A stretch of DNA of 64,000 bases from Pseudomonas sp. KUIN-1 (GTDB taxonomy: Bacteria; Pseudomonadota; Gammaproteobacteria; Pseudomonadales; Pseudomonadaceae): the NCBI RefSeq assembly GCF_009176725.1, contig NZ_AP020337.1:4781501-4845500 (forward strand), in the 5' to 3' direction. Position 1 is the stretch's first letter, and each line of letters begins with the position of its first letter. The notes under the pieces are model-generated. The model saw only the letters and a list, made by a program, of their open reading frames with translations, searched no databases and was not told where the DNA came from. The position numbers were made by a program, and so were the translations under genes. This document shows, piece after piece, positions 15,535 to 24,871 of the stretch.

Positions 15535-16880
15535 TATTTGCCGTCCTCTGTGTTGCCTGCTTTCCAGTCAGGGTCAGTGATTCGGTATTCGGCACTGCGC
15601 GCGTGGCCGCTCAGGGATTCGCCACGAGCCAGCACGGACGCGGTCTTGCCCAGCTCGGACGCACCTTGCGGCGAGCAATAGATGATCGACGAGCGCTTCT
15701 GGAAATCGTAGACGCCCAGCGGCGAGGAAAAACGCGCCGTGCCGGAGGTCGGCAGCACGTGGTTGGGACCTGCGCAATAGTCGCCCAGTGCTTCGGAGGT
15801 GTGACGCCCCATGAAGATCGCACCCGCATGGCGAATCTGCGGCAGCCAGGCTTCCGGATCGGCGACCGACAGTTCGAGGTGCTCGGGCGCAATGCGATTG
15901 GCGACTTCGATGGCCTGGGCCATGTCAGCCACCTTTATCAGCGCGCCGCGACCGTTGATCGACGTTTCGACGATGGCCGCCCGCTCCATGGTCGGCAGCA
16001 GACGGGTGATGCTGGCCGCCACCTTGTCGAGAAATTCGGCATCCGGACTGACCAGAATGGCCTGGGCATCTTCGTCGTGTTCGGCCTGCGAGAACAGGTC
16101 CATGGCAATCCAGTCAGGATCGGTCTGGCCGTCACACACCACCAGAATCTCGGAAGGACCGGCGATCATGTCGATCCCGACTTGGCCGAACACGTGACGC
16201 TTGGCGGTGGCCACATAAATGTTGCCAGGGCCGACCACCTTGTCGACTTTCGGCACGCTTTCAGTACCGTAAGCCAGCGCTGCAACAGCCTGCGCACCGC
16301 CGATGGTAAACACCCGGTCGACACCTGCAATGCAGGCAGCGGCCAGCACCAGCTCGTTGATTTCACCACGCGGCGTCGGCACGACCATCACCACCTCGGT
16401 CACACCTGCCACCTTGGCCGGTATGGCGTTCATCAAAACCGACGACGGGTAGGAAGCCTTGCCACCCGGCACGTACAGGCCTGCACGGTCCAGCGGCGTG
16501 ACCTTCTGGCCCAGCACCGTGCCGTCGGCCTCGGTGTAGCTCCAGGAATCCTGCTTCTGCTTTTCGTGGTAGCTGCGCACACGCTCGGCGGCCTTTTCCA
16601 GGGCTTCGCGCTGAACCGGGGTAATGCGCGTCAACGCAAGTTCCAGACGCTCGCGAGGCAGGATCAGGTCGGCCATCGACGCAACCTGCAGCCCGTCGAA
16701 CTTCTGGGTGAACTCGACCAGCGCCGCGTCGCCACGCTCACGCACCGCCTTGATGATGTCGAGCACGCGCTGGTTGACCGAATCGTCAGACACACTTTCC
16801 CAGCTCAGCAGATGATCCAGATGTCGTGCGAAATCCGGGTCAGCAGCGTCGAGTCGTCGAATTGCAGTGGGAGTGGTCAT
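15534..16880 (-). CDS. hisD: Histidinol dehydrogenase
   Basis: A 448-residue protein with family motifs G-L-Y-V-P-G-G-K-A-S-Y-P-S-S-V, G-P-G-N-I-Y-V-A-T-A-K-R and the late H-T-S-E-A-L-G-D-Y-C-A-G-P-N-H-V-L-P-T zinc/substrate region. It performs the two final NAD-dependent oxidations of histidine synthesis. Middle gene of hisG-hisD-hisC, with hisC immediately downstream and about 120 bp to hisG. Confidence 0.97.
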   Translation of the reverse strand: MTTPTAIRRLDAADPDFARHLDHLLSWESVSDDSVNQRVLDIIKAVRERGDAALVEFTQKFDGLQVASMADLILPRERLELALTRITPVQREALEKAAERVRSYHEKQKQDSWSYTEADGTVLGQKVTPLDRAGLYVPGGKASYPSSVLMNAIPAKVAGVTEVVMVVPTPRGEINELVLAAACIAGVDRVFTIGGAQAVAALAYGTESVPKVDKVVGPGNIYVATAKRHVFGQVGIDMIAGPSEILVVCDGQTDPDWIAMDLFSQAEHDEDAQAILVSPDAEFLDKVAASITRLLPTMERAAIVETSINGRGALIKVADMAQAIEVANRIAPEHLELSVADPEAWLPQIRHAGAIFMGRHTSEALGDYCAGPNHVLPTSGTARFSSPLGVYDFQKRSSIIYCSPQGASELGKTASVLARGESLSGHARSAEYRITDPDWKAGNTEDGK

Positions 16881-17003
16881 AGCGGGGCCTCAATAATTGG
16901 CGGATGCTCAGGAGCCTAAAGCTACCAAGCTATCCGCGCAGGCACCTGAGAAATCTGGCTATGACACGGATAGCTGGACGCAACTCAACGTTGCGTGAAT
17001 GAA

Positions 17004-17639
17004 TCAGCTACGGTGTCGCGACTCCACTGCCTTGCGCAGGGTGTCGATGAGGGCCTGAATGCGTGCGTGCTGCATCTTCATGGAGGCCTTGTTCACCACC
17101 AGACGCGAGCTGATGGTCGCGATCAGTTCCTGAGGCTCGAGGCCGTTGGCGCGCAAGGTGTTACCGGTGTCGACCACGTCGATGATCTTGTCTGCCAGAC
17201 CAATCAGCGGCGCCAGCTCCATGGAGCCGTATAACTTGATGATATCGACCTGACGCCCCTGCTCGGCGTAGTAACGCTTGGCAACGTTGACGAACTTGGT
17301 CGCTACGCGCAGACGGCCCTTGGGCTCGACCGCCCCGATGGCACCCGCAGTCATCAGCCTGCATTTGGCAATCTGCAGGTCCAGCGGCTCATACAGGCCC
17401 TGACCGGTGTATTCCATCAACACATCCTTGCCTGCGACGCCCAGATCGGCGGCACCATGCTCGACATAGGTCGGCACGTCGGTGGCGCGCACGATCAGCA
17501 GGCGCACATCGGCCTGAGTCGTGGGGATGATGAGCTTGCGGCTCTTGTCCGGATTCTCGGTCGGCACGATGCCTGCTTCAGCGAGAAGCGGCAGGGTGTC
17601 GTCAAGAATGCGGCCCTTGGACAGTGCGATGGTCAACAT
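17004..17639 (-). CDS. hisG: ATP phosphoribosyltransferase, short form (HisG-S)
   Basis: A 211-residue protein, the short HisG type lacking the C-terminal regulatory domain, so activity and histidine feedback should need HisZ, which is not in this window. Motifs include A-L-S-K-G-R-I at the N-terminus and the PRPP-binding V-D-T-G-N-T-L-R-A-N-G-L near residue 155. First committed step of histidine synthesis. It lies downstream of murA with a 153-bp gap containing a long hairpin. Confidence 0.96.
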   Translation of the reverse strand: MLTIALSKGRILDDTLPLLAEAGIVPTENPDKSRKLIIPTTQADVRLLIVRATDVPTYVEHGAADLGVAGKDVLMEYTGQGLYEPLDLQIAKCRLMTAGAIGAVEPKGRLRVATKFVNVAKRYYAEQGRQVDIIKLYGSMELAPLIGLADKIIDVVDTGNTLRANGLEPQELIATISSRLVVNKASMKMQHARIQALIDTLRKAVESRHRS

Positions 17640-17755
17640 GGGAAACGTAAGTCCTTATCAGGAAACTTTTGTCACGACGCAAGCGGCGCATGACAACCCT
17701 CAGGCCTGTTGACCTGAAGTGAAACGAATCAGAAATCACACCCGCGACAGAACAG

Positions 17756-17786
17756 GCGGCCCCGATGCCAGCGGCATCAGGGCCGC
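17756..17786 (-). terminator. 14-bp hairpin between murA and hisG
   Basis: GCGGCCCCGATGCC / GGCATCAGGGCCGC with an AGC loop and one mismatch lies just after the murA stop. The minus-strand tail (CCTGTTCTGT) is only moderately T-rich. It may attenuate rather than fully stop transcription into hisG. Confidence 0.5.
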
Positions 17787-17792
17787 GTGCTG

Positions 17793-19058
17793 CTAGCCCG
17801 GAACGCGGCGGATCTTGGCACCCAGCATTTGCAGCTTCTCTTCGATGCACTCGTAACCACGGTCTATGTGGTAGATGCGGTCGATCAGCGTGTCACCCTG
17901 GGCAACCAGCGCCGAGATCACCAGACTGGCCGATGCACGCAGGTCGGTGGCCATGACTGGCGCGCCCTTGAGCACTTCGGTGCCGGTGACAATAGCGGTA
18001 TTGCCTTCAACCTGAATCTGAGCGCCCATGCGGTGCATTTCATACACGTGCATGAAGCGGTTTTCGAAGATGGTCTCGATGACCGCCCCCGTGCCTTCGG
18101 CAATCGCGTTGAGCGAGATGAACTGCGCCTGCATGTCGGTCGGGAACGCCGGGTAAGGCGCGGTACGCACATTGACCGCCTTCGGACGCTTGCCGTGCAT
18201 GTTCAGCTCGATCCAGTCTTCACCGGTCGTGACTTCTGCACCCGCTTCCTGAAGCTTGAGCAGCACAGCTTCGAGGATGGTCGGATCGGTGTCCTTGACC
18301 TTGACGCGACCGCCGGTAACGGCAGCGGCCACCAGGTAGGTGCCGGTCTCGATACGGTCAGGCATGACCTTGTAAGTGGCCGGGCCCAGGCGCTTGACGC
18401 CATCGATGGTGATGGTGTCGGTACCTGCGCCGTGAATCTTGGCACCCATTGCGATCAGGAAGTTGGCCAGATCGACAACCTCGGGCTCGCGCGCGGCGTT
18501 CTGCAGCACGCTGCGACCGTTGGCGAGGCTGGCAGCCATCATGATGTTTTCGGTACCGGTCACGCTCACGGTATCGAAGAAGAAGTTGGCACCGCGCAAG
18601 CCACCCTCAGGTGCCTTGGCCTTGATGTAGCCACCTTCGACGTCGATGATCGCGCCCATGGCCTCAAGACCGCGGATGTGCAGGTCTACCGGGCGCGAAC
18701 CGATGGCACAGCCACCCGGCAGAGCCACTTCAGCCTCGCCGAAACGAGCGACCATCGGGCCCAGCACCAGAATCGACGCGCGCATGGTTTTCACCAGCTC
18801 GTACGGGGCGACCAGGGTCTTGATGGTGCGCGGGTCGATCTCGACACTGAGCTTTTCGTCGATCACAGGCTCGATGCCCATGCGACCGAACAGCTCGATC
18901 ATGGTCGTGATGTCGTGCAGGTGCGGCAGGTTCTGAACGGTGACGGGTCCGTCCGCCAGCAACGTGGCGGCTAGGATCGGCAGGGCAGAGTTCTTTGCCC
19001 CGGAAATGCGAATTTCGCCATCAAGACGAACGCCGCCGGTAATAATCAGTTTATCCAT
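17793..19058 (-). CDS. murA: UDP-N-acetylglucosamine 1-carboxyvinyltransferase MurA
   Basis: A 421-residue EPSP-synthase-fold enzyme. The fosfomycin-target cysteine is present in P-G-G-C-A-I-G-S-R-P (Cys117), and the N-terminus has the catalytic-lysine motif G-A-K-N-S-A-L-P. It transfers enolpyruvate from PEP to UDP-GlcNAc, the first committed step of peptidoglycan synthesis. It lies 22 bp after ibaG, the conserved ibaG-murA arrangement next to the mla operon. Confidence 0.98.
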   Translation of the reverse strand: MDKLIITGGVRLDGEIRISGAKNSALPILAATLLADGPVTVQNLPHLHDITTMIELFGRMGIEPVIDEKLSVEIDPRTIKTLVAPYELVKTMRASILVLGPMVARFGEAEVALPGGCAIGSRPVDLHIRGLEAMGAIIDVEGGYIKAKAPEGGLRGANFFFDTVSVTGTENIMMAASLANGRSVLQNAAREPEVVDLANFLIAMGAKIHGAGTDTITIDGVKRLGPATYKVMPDRIETGTYLVAAAVTGGRVKVKDTDPTILEAVLLKLQEAGAEVTTGEDWIELNMHGKRPKAVNVRTAPYPAFPTDMQAQFISLNAIAEGTGAVIETIFENRFMHVYEMHRMGAQIQVEGNTAIVTGTEVLKGAPVMATDLRASASLVISALVAQGDTLIDRIYHIDRGYECIEEKLQMLGAKIRRVPG

Positions 19059-19080
19059 TAGAGTCTCGACACCAATTGGC

Positions 19081-19320
19081 TCAGGAACGCTCGGCCCATG
19101 CAGCGCGGCTGAAAAATTTCATGGTCACCGCGTGGATGCTGCCATCGGCAATCCAGGGGTTCAGATGGGTATAAATCTGTTGCTGACGCTTGACCGGGCT
19201 CAGGCCGGCCAACTCGTCGCTGATGATATTCAGCTGGAAGTTACAGCCTTCGCCTTCGACTTCCACTTTGATTTCCGGCAGCTTTCCTTCAAGGAAGCTT
19301 TTAACTTCTACGGCCTGCAT
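19081..19320 (-). CDS. ibaG: BolA-family protein IbaG
   Basis: A 79-residue BolA-like protein starting M-Q-A-V-E-V-K; an upstream in-frame start would add a non-conserved 16-residue extension. The fold signature runs through the G-C-N-F region and ends in H-A-V-T-M-K-F-F-S. The family binds [2Fe-2S] clusters with monothiol glutaredoxin; in E. coli IbaG is linked to acid stress. It is the first gene before murA. Confidence 0.92.
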   Translation of the reverse strand: MQAVEVKSFLEGKLPEIKVEVEGEGCNFQLNIISDELAGLSPVKRQQQIYTHLNPWIADGSIHAVTMKFFSRAAWAERS

Positions 19321-19366
19321 GCTTAACCTCGATCGGCGCTGTACGCGCGCGGGTCTGGCATCATAC

Positions 19367-19423
19367 AAAAAAAGCCCATGTTATGCGAAGCCCGACAAGC
19401 AGGTCCCGGATAAAGGGCTTTTT
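19367..19423 (-). terminator. Intrinsic terminator between mlaB and ibaG
   Basis: Read leftward, AAAAAGCCC and GGGCTTTTTTT enclose a GC-rich loop of about 38 nt containing a second small stem. It separates the mla operon from ibaG-murA-hisG. Confidence 0.7.
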
Positions 19424-19435
19424 CGATAGTGCCTT

Positions 19436-19741
19436 TCAGTGGGCGTCCAGCAGCTCGGTCAAACCTGATACGCGAGCTATCTGGCGCATGTCTTCGGGGA
19501 GCGAGCGGAGGGTCATCGACTTTCCCGCATCCCGGGCATCGCGCATGAACGCCAGCAACAAGGCCAGGCCGACGCTGCTGGACTTCTCGACCCCCGAGCA
19601 GTCAAGTGTGAGGTCTGCCAGATCACCGGATTTGATCAGTGCCGCACCCTGCTTGCGCAGTTGCGGCCCTGTGCGGTAATCCAGCACCCCGATCAGTCTG
19701 AGCTCACCCGGCCCGACAAGGCGAACGGCAGATTCGGTCAT
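19436..19741 (-). CDS. mlaB: MlaB, STAS-domain component of the phospholipid transporter
   Basis: A 101-residue single STAS domain, with D-L-T-L-D-C-S-G-V-E-K-S-S-S-V-G-L-A-L-L around the conserved serine. MlaB binds the MlaF ATPase on the cytoplasmic side and is required for stability and activity of the MlaFEDB complex. Its start overlaps the mlaC stop (ATGA), and it is the last gene of mlaFEDCB. Confidence 0.93.
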   Translation of the reverse strand: MTESAVRLVGPGELRLIGVLDYRTGPQLRKQGAALIKSGDLADLTLDCSGVEKSSSVGLALLLAFMRDARDAGKSMTLRSLPEDMRQIARVSGLTELLDAH

Positions 19742-20388
19742 TGCACCGGCTTCTGCGTGGCATCAACGGTAGATTTGGTCTTGGCCACTTCGCCAGCCCA
19801 GTTGTTGATGGTGGTGTCCAGGTTGTTGCCGTTGCGCTGCATGGCATCGGCGAACTGGTCACGGAACAGCTTGCCGATATTGATGCCGTTGATGACGACG
19901 TTACGCACTTTCCACTCGCCGTTCAGCTTGACCAGCGTGTAGGAGACCGGATAGACCGCGCCGTTATTGCCCTTGACCTGCATGTCCACGCTGGTGCGGT
20001 CATCGCCTTCATCCTTGGCAGGTGCGACGGTGATGCCCTGGTTGTTGAATTCAAGCAACGCATTGCCATAGAACTGCATCAGGCTGCGCTTGAAGTTTTC
20101 CTCGAAACGCTTCACCTGTTCAGGGCTTGCCTTGCGGGAATACTTCACGGTCATGATGCTTTTGGAGATGCCGTCGGCATCCACGACAGGACCGACGATG
20201 CGGTTCAGGGCATCGTAGAACGCGCTTGGGTTGGATTTGTACTGCTCGCGATTGGTCGCCAGGTCACTCAACAGTTCCTTGGTGGTGCGCTCCACCAGGT
20301 CATGAGCCGACGGGGTCGCCGCGGCATTCGCCAGCATTGGCAGAGTGGCCAGCAATACCAGCAGACCACGGCGCAGAATAGAGATCAT
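19738..20388 (-). CDS. mlaC: MlaC, periplasmic phospholipid-binding shuttle
   Basis: A 216-residue protein with an N-terminal signal peptide (cleavage after about A-N-A-A) and the MlaC/Ttg2D domain. It shuttles phospholipid between the outer-membrane MlaA complex and inner-membrane MlaFEDB. mlaA is not in this window. Called Ttg2D in Pseudomonas, where the system was first linked to toluene tolerance. Embedded in the operon with short spacings. Confidence 0.95.
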   Translation of the reverse strand: MISILRRGLLVLLATLPMLANAAATPSAHDLVERTTKELLSDLATNREQYKSNPSAFYDALNRIVGPVVDADGISKSIMTVKYSRKASPEQVKRFEENFKRSLMQFYGNALLEFNNQGITVAPAKDEGDDRTSVDMQVKGNNGAVYPVSYTLVKLNGEWKVRNVVINGINIGKLFRDQFADAMQRNGNNLDTTINNWAGEVAKTKSTVDATQKPVQ

Positions 20389-20398
20389 TTGAAGCTCC

Positions 20399-20866
20399 TC
20401 ACTTGGCGTCTTTACTAACAGTATTGAGCAGGAATTTTCCGATCAGGTCTTCCAGCACCAGCGACGACTGCGTGTCATGGATAGTCCCGCCATCCTTGAG
20501 CAGCTTGTCATCACCACCGACGCTGAGACCGATGTATTTTTCACCCAGCAAACCAGCCGTCAGAATCGACGCAGTCGAGTCCGAAGGCAGGTTATCGACC
20601 TTCTTCTGAATCTCCAGCGTGACGCGACCGGTAAAGGTATCGCGATCCAGATCGATCGCCGTCACCTTGCCGATCGTGACGCCAGCCATGCTTACCTTGG
20701 CTCTGACAGTCAAACCGGCAATATTGTCGAAGTAGGCATAAAGTTTATAGGTGTCGGTGCTCGCGCTTGTGCTCAGACCACTGACTCGCAGGGCCAGCAG
20801 GAGCAGAGCCAGTATCCCCGCCAGCAGGAACAGACCGACTCCGGTTTCGATGGCACGGTTTTGCAT
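20399..20866 (-). CDS. mlaD: MlaD, MCE-domain phospholipid transport protein
   Basis: 155 residues from M-Q-N-R-A-I-E-T; this start overlaps the mlaE stop (ATGA), and a longer open frame upstream lies within mlaE. One N-terminal membrane helix (about residues 8-27) is followed by an MCE domain (about 38-115). MlaD hexamers form a periplasmic ring over the MlaE permease through which lipid passes. Confidence 0.95.
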   Translation of the reverse strand: MQNRAIETGVGLFLLAGILALLLLALRVSGLSTSASTDTYKLYAYFDNIAGLTVRAKVSMAGVTIGKVTAIDLDRDTFTGRVTLEIQKKVDNLPSDSTASILTAGLLGEKYIGLSVGGDDKLLKDGGTIHDTQSSLVLEDLIGKFLLNTVSKDAK

Positions 20867-21663
20867 CAGAAATCTCCAAACATCAAAGCGGTCAAAATAA
20901 AGTCCAGTCCCAGCACGGCCAACGAGGCGTAAACGACGGTTCTGGTCGTCGCGCGACTGATCCCCTCGGAAGTAGGCTCGCAATCGTAACCCTGGAAAAC
21001 GGCAATCCATGTCACCACGAAGGCAAATACGACGCTTTTGATCACCCCATTGAGCACATCGTTCGTGAAAGAAACGCTGTTCTGCATGTTCGACCAGAAA
21101 GAACCGTCATAGACTCCCAGCCAATCGATCGCCACCCAGGAAGCGCCCCAGATACCGACCACGCTGAAGATCATCGCCAGAATCGGCAGCGAGATGAACC
21201 CGGCCCACAGACGCGGCGCCACGATGTACTTGAGCGGATCGACACCGATCATTTCAAGGCTCGACAGCTGCTCGGTGGACTTCATGTTGCCGATCTCGGC
21301 GGTCAACGCAGAGCCTGCACGACCGGCGAACAGCAAAGCCGTCACCACAGGGCCGAGTTCACGCAACAGCGTCAGGGCAACCATCTGGCCGACCGCCTGC
21401 TCCGAACCGTATTTGGTCAGGATGCTGAAGCCCTGCAGCGCCAGCACCATGCCGATGAACATGCCGGACACCACAATGATGACCAGCGACATGACGCCAA
21501 CCGAATACAGCTGCCTGACCAGCAGTTGGAAACTGCTGCCCGCACCGCCACGACCGAGCAAGGCATGCACCAGAAACAGACCGGAACGCCCCAGAACAGT
21601 AACAATATCAATGGCCGAGCGCCCCAGCAGGCGAACCCGGTCCATGAGTGACTTATTGCGCAT
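20866..21663 (-). CDS. mlaE: MlaE, phospholipid ABC transporter permease
   Basis: A 265-residue integral membrane permease of the MlaE/TTG2B family, with about five to six hydrophobic segments and the conserved E-I-G-x-M-K-S-T-E-Q motif in the cytoplasmic coupling helix. Overlaps both neighbours by ATGA, so mlaF, mlaE and mlaD are translationally coupled. Confidence 0.95.
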   Translation of the reverse strand: MRNKSLMDRVRLLGRSAIDIVTVLGRSGLFLVHALLGRGGAGSSFQLLVRQLYSVGVMSLVIIVVSGMFIGMVLALQGFSILTKYGSEQAVGQMVALTLLRELGPVVTALLFAGRAGSALTAEIGNMKSTEQLSSLEMIGVDPLKYIVAPRLWAGFISLPILAMIFSVVGIWGASWVAIDWLGVYDGSFWSNMQNSVSFTNDVLNGVIKSVVFAFVVTWIAVFQGYDCEPTSEGISRATTRTVVYASLAVLGLDFILTALMFGDF

Positions 21664-22472
21664 CAGCGCTTCCCCAATAGATCTTCGCGAAAATCCGGCG
21701 CCGGATAGTGGAACGGTACAGGGCCGTCCGGTTCGCCGGTCATGAATTGACGAATACGTGGATTGTCCGAGGACATCAGTTCCTGAGGCGTACCCTGCCC
21801 CAGCACCTGCCCGTCGCCGACAACATAGAGATAGTCGGCAATGCTCGCCGTCTCGCTGAGGTCATGGGACACCACGATACTGGTGATACCCAGCGCGTCG
21901 TTGAGCAGGCGGATCAGACGCACCAGCACCCCCATCGCAATCGGGTCCTGCCCGACGAAGGGCTCGTCATACATGAGAATCTGCGGATCGAGAGCGATTG
22001 CGCGCGCGAGCGCGACACGACGCTTCATGCCGCCCGACAATTCGTCCGGCATCAGTTCCACCGCACCGCGCAGGCCCACGGCCTGAAGCTTGAGCAGAAC
22101 GATGTCGCGGATCATTTCTTCCGGCAGCTCGGTATGCACGCGCAGGGGAAAGGCGACGTTTTCGAAAACATCCAGATCGGTAAACAGCGCACCGCTCTGA
22201 AACAAAACGCCCATCTGCTTGCGGGCATCGAACAGATCACTGCGCGATAGCTCAGGCAGATTCTGGCCATTGACCCACACCTGCCCTTCGCTCGGGCGCA
22301 ACTGGGCACCCATCAGGCGCAGCAGGGTCGTCTTGCCGCAGCCTGACGGCCCCATGATCCCGGTGACCTTGCCGCGCGGAATACGAATATCAACGTTATT
22401 GAAAATGCTGCGCGCACCGCGTTTGAAAGACACACCTTTCAACTCGACCGCATAGGCGTCATCAGGACTCAT
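21663..22472 (-). CDS. mlaF: MlaF, phospholipid ABC transporter ATPase
   Basis: A 269-residue ABC ATPase: Walker A G-P-S-G-C-G-K-T-T, signature L-S-G-G-M-K-R-R, Walker B I-L-M-Y-D-E-P-F-V and H-loop V-S-H-D. It powers the MlaFEDB transporter that maintains outer-membrane lipid asymmetry. First gene of mlaFEDCB, divergent from kdsD across about 300 bp. Confidence 0.95.
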   Translation of the reverse strand: MSPDDAYAVELKGVSFKRGARSIFNNVDIRIPRGKVTGIMGPSGCGKTTLLRLMGAQLRPSEGQVWVNGQNLPELSRSDLFDARKQMGVLFQSGALFTDLDVFENVAFPLRVHTELPEEMIRDIVLLKLQAVGLRGAVELMPDELSGGMKRRVALARAIALDPQILMYDEPFVGQDPIAMGVLVRLIRLLNDALGITSIVVSHDLSETASIADYLYVVGDGQVLGQGTPQELMSSDNPRIRQFMTGEPDGPVPFHYPAPDFREDLLGKR

Positions 22473-22776
22473 CTAAACTCCTTGCGATACAGCTTCCGCC
22501 ACAAGCCGCCGGTTGTTGAACACCGACAGGCTGTCCAGGCGTGCCGAACAGGCCGCGAACTATATCACCGCAGCCACCCGCCCCCAAGAAGAGAACCGAG
22601 TGGTTCAGGTATTCGCTGAATTATTCTGTACCACAATGTTATGGCCACAGGCTTGAATACAGACCCGCAAGTACGTAGGAAATTCGTTTAAAAACAACAC
22701 AACGACGATCAGACGTGAGGGAATCGTTCATTACCGCTATAATCGCCGCCTTTCAGCAGGCTGACCCTTTCCAGAC
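22473..22776. other. Divergent promoter region between mlaF and kdsD
   Basis: 304 bp with an AT-rich centre and no gene. It must hold the mla promoter (leftward, not assigned) and the kdsD promoter (see next entry). Confidence 0.5.
22715..22743 (+). promoter_or_regulatory. Possible kdsD promoter
   Basis: A perfect -10 TATAAT at 22738-22743, 34 bp before the kdsD start. At 17-bp spacing the -35 position reads GTGAGG, a weak match. Confidence 0.4.
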
Positions 22777-23751
22777 ATGAACCAATCCAGTGACCTGATC
22801 CAATCGGCGCAACGCACCATTCGCCTTGAGATAGAAGCCATGCAAGGCTTGCTTGAACGTCTTGACGGCGATTTTGTGCGCGCGTGCGAAATGATCCTCG
22901 CCAGCAAAGGGCGCGTGGTCGTGGTCGGCATGGGCAAGTCCGGACACATCGGTAACAAGATCGCCGCCACCCTGGCGAGCACCGGCACCACCTCGTTTTT
23001 CGTGCATCCGGCCGAAGCCAGCCATGGCGACATGGGCATGATCACCCGTGATGACATCATCCTGGCCCTGTCGAACTCCGGCAGCACCAACGAAATCGTC
23101 ACCCTGCTGCCACTGATCAAGCGCCTGGGCATAAAGATGATCAGCCTGACCGGCGACCCCGAGTCCATTCTGGCCAAGGCTGCCGACATAAACCTCAACG
23201 CGCATGTCGTGCATGAGGCCTGCCCGCTCAACCTGGCACCGACGTCATCGACAACCGCCGCACTGGTCATGGGCGACGCCCTCGCCGTGGCGCTGCTCGA
23301 CGCGCGCGGTTTCACTGCCGAAGATTTCGCATTCTCCCATCCGGGCGGCGCACTGGGTCGCCGCCTGCTGCTCAAGGTCGAGAATGTGATGCACTCCGGC
23401 GAATCACTGCCCAGCGTGCAACGTGGCACCCTGTTGCGCGACGCACTGCTTGAAATGACTCGTAAAGGTTTGGGCATGACGGCCATCGTCGAAGCCGACG
23501 GCACACTGGCCGGCATCTTCACGGACGGTGACTTGCGCCGGACACTGGACCGCCCCGTCGATATCCGCCAGACCATCATCGACGAGGTCATGACGCTTCA
23601 TGGCAAGACCGCCCATGCCGAGATGCTCGCCGCCGAGGCGCTGAAAATCATGGAGGACAACAAAATCAGTGCGCTTGTTGTCGTAGACCAGAACGACCGG
23701 CCGGTTGGCGCATTCAACCTGCAGGATCTCCTGCGCGCAGGCGTCATGTAA
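22777..23751 (+). CDS. kdsD: Arabinose-5-phosphate isomerase KdsD
   Basis: A 324-residue protein with a SIS domain (about 30-170, including G-M-G-K-S-G-H-I-G-N-K) and two C-terminal CBS domains (about 205-324). It interconverts ribulose-5-phosphate and arabinose-5-phosphate, the first step to Kdo for LPS. Its stop overlaps the kdsC ATG by one base. It heads the kdsD-kdsC-lptC-lptA-lptB cluster. Confidence 0.97.
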   Translation: MNQSSDLIQSAQRTIRLEIEAMQGLLERLDGDFVRACEMILASKGRVVVVGMGKSGHIGNKIAATLASTGTTSFFVHPAEASHGDMGMITRDDIILALSNSGSTNEIVTLLPLIKRLGIKMISLTGDPESILAKAADINLNAHVVHEACPLNLAPTSSTTAALVMGDALAVALLDARGFTAEDFAFSHPGGALGRRLLLKVENVMHSGESLPSVQRGTLLRDALLEMTRKGLGMTAIVEADGTLAGIFTDGDLRRTLDRPVDIRQTIIDEVMTLHGKTAHAEMLAAEALKIMEDNKISALVVVDQNDRPVGAFNLQDLLRAGVM

Positions 23752-24290
23752 TGGAAACCGAAATAATGACCCAGGATCTCATGCAACGCGGCAAGGCCAT
23801 CAAGCTGGCAGTCTTCGATGTCGATGGCGTGCTGACCGATGGCCGCCTTTACTTCATGGAAGACGGCAGCGAGATCAAGACATTCAATACTCTCGACGGC
23901 CAGGGCATTAAAATGCTGATAGCCTCGGGCGTCACCACGGCGATCATCAGTGGCCGCAAGACCGCGATAGTCGAGCGCCGGGCAAAGAGCCTGGGCATTG
24001 AACACCTGTTTCAGGGACGTGAAGACAAACTGGTGGTACTGGACAAGTTGCTGGCAGAACTCAACCTGAGTTACGAACAGGTCGCCTATCTGGGTGATGA
24101 TCTGCCAGACTTGCCCGTCATCAGACGCGTCGGCCTGGGCATGGCAGTGGCCAATGCTGCCGGCTTTGTACGCGAGCACGCACACGGGATAACCAGGGCG
24201 CGAGGCGGCGAAGGTGCAGCGCGCGAATTCTGCGAACTGATTCTGAGTGCGCAAGGCAACCTTGAAGCGGCTCACTCCGCCTATTTATAG
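23751..24290 (+). CDS. kdsC: 3-deoxy-manno-octulosonate-8-phosphatase KdsC
   Basis: A 179-residue HAD phosphatase with motif I D-V-D-G-V-L-T-D, motif II I-S-G-R and motif III G-D-D-L-P-D. It dephosphorylates Kdo-8-phosphate. ATG at 23751 overlaps the kdsD stop; an ATG at 23766 would give a five-residue shorter protein and is equally possible. Followed 8 bp later by lptC. Confidence 0.96.
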   Translation: METEIMTQDLMQRGKAIKLAVFDVDGVLTDGRLYFMEDGSEIKTFNTLDGQGIKMLIASGVTTAIISGRKTAIVERRAKSLGIEHLFQGREDKLVVLDKLLAELNLSYEQVAYLGDDLPDLPVIRRVGLGMAVANAAGFVREHAHGITRARGGEGAAREFCELILSAQGNLEAAHSAYL

Positions 24291-24298
24291 AAGCCATT

Positions 24299-24871
24299 AT
24301 GTTCACTAAAAAAATTCGCAAGTTCCTGCTTCTCGGGGTACTGGCGCTGCTGCTGGCAGCGGTCGGTTACTGGAACATCAGCCCGGAAAGCTTCATGGAC
24401 CAGCCTGATGCGTCGCTTGACGACACGGCGATCGACTACTATGCGATCAATACTCGCAGCGTGCAGTACCTGCCAGACGGCACACTTCAGTACGACATGA
24501 CCTCCGACAAGGTCGAGCATGTGAAGGCCACAGATGTGAGCCTGCTGACGACACCCAATCTGAACATGTACCGCGGCGGAGCATTTCCGTGGCACGTGCA
24601 AAGCAAACGAGGTGAAGTTTCGTCCGACGGCGATCAGGTCGAGCTGATGGATTCCGTTCGTGTTGAACGCACCGATGAAAAACAGCGCACGACCATTATT
24701 ACCAGCAGCCGCATGACCGTATTTCCTCAGAAGGAATATGCGCAGACCGACCAAGACGTTAGAATCGACGGCGCGGGCGGTGTCACTACGGCCAAGGGAA
24801 TGAAAGCGTATTTGAAAGACAGCAGGATGGACCTGCTGTCCAACGTAAGAGGACAGTATGAGGCTCGTTAA
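24299..24871 (+). CDS. lptC: LPS export protein LptC
   Basis: A 190-residue single-pass inner-membrane protein (N-terminal helix about residues 10-24) with a periplasmic LptC beta-jellyroll. It receives LPS from LptBFG and passes it to LptA. Its 3' end overlaps the start of lptA by 14 bp. Confidence 0.94.
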   Translation: MFTKKIRKFLLLGVLALLLAAVGYWNISPESFMDQPDASLDDTAIDYYAINTRSVQYLPDGTLQYDMTSDKVEHVKATDVSLLTTPNLNMYRGGAFPWHVQSKRGEVSSDGDQVELMDSVRVERTDEKQRTTIITSSRMTVFPQKEYAQTDQDVRIDGAGGVTTAKGMKAYLKDSRMDLLSNVRGQYEAR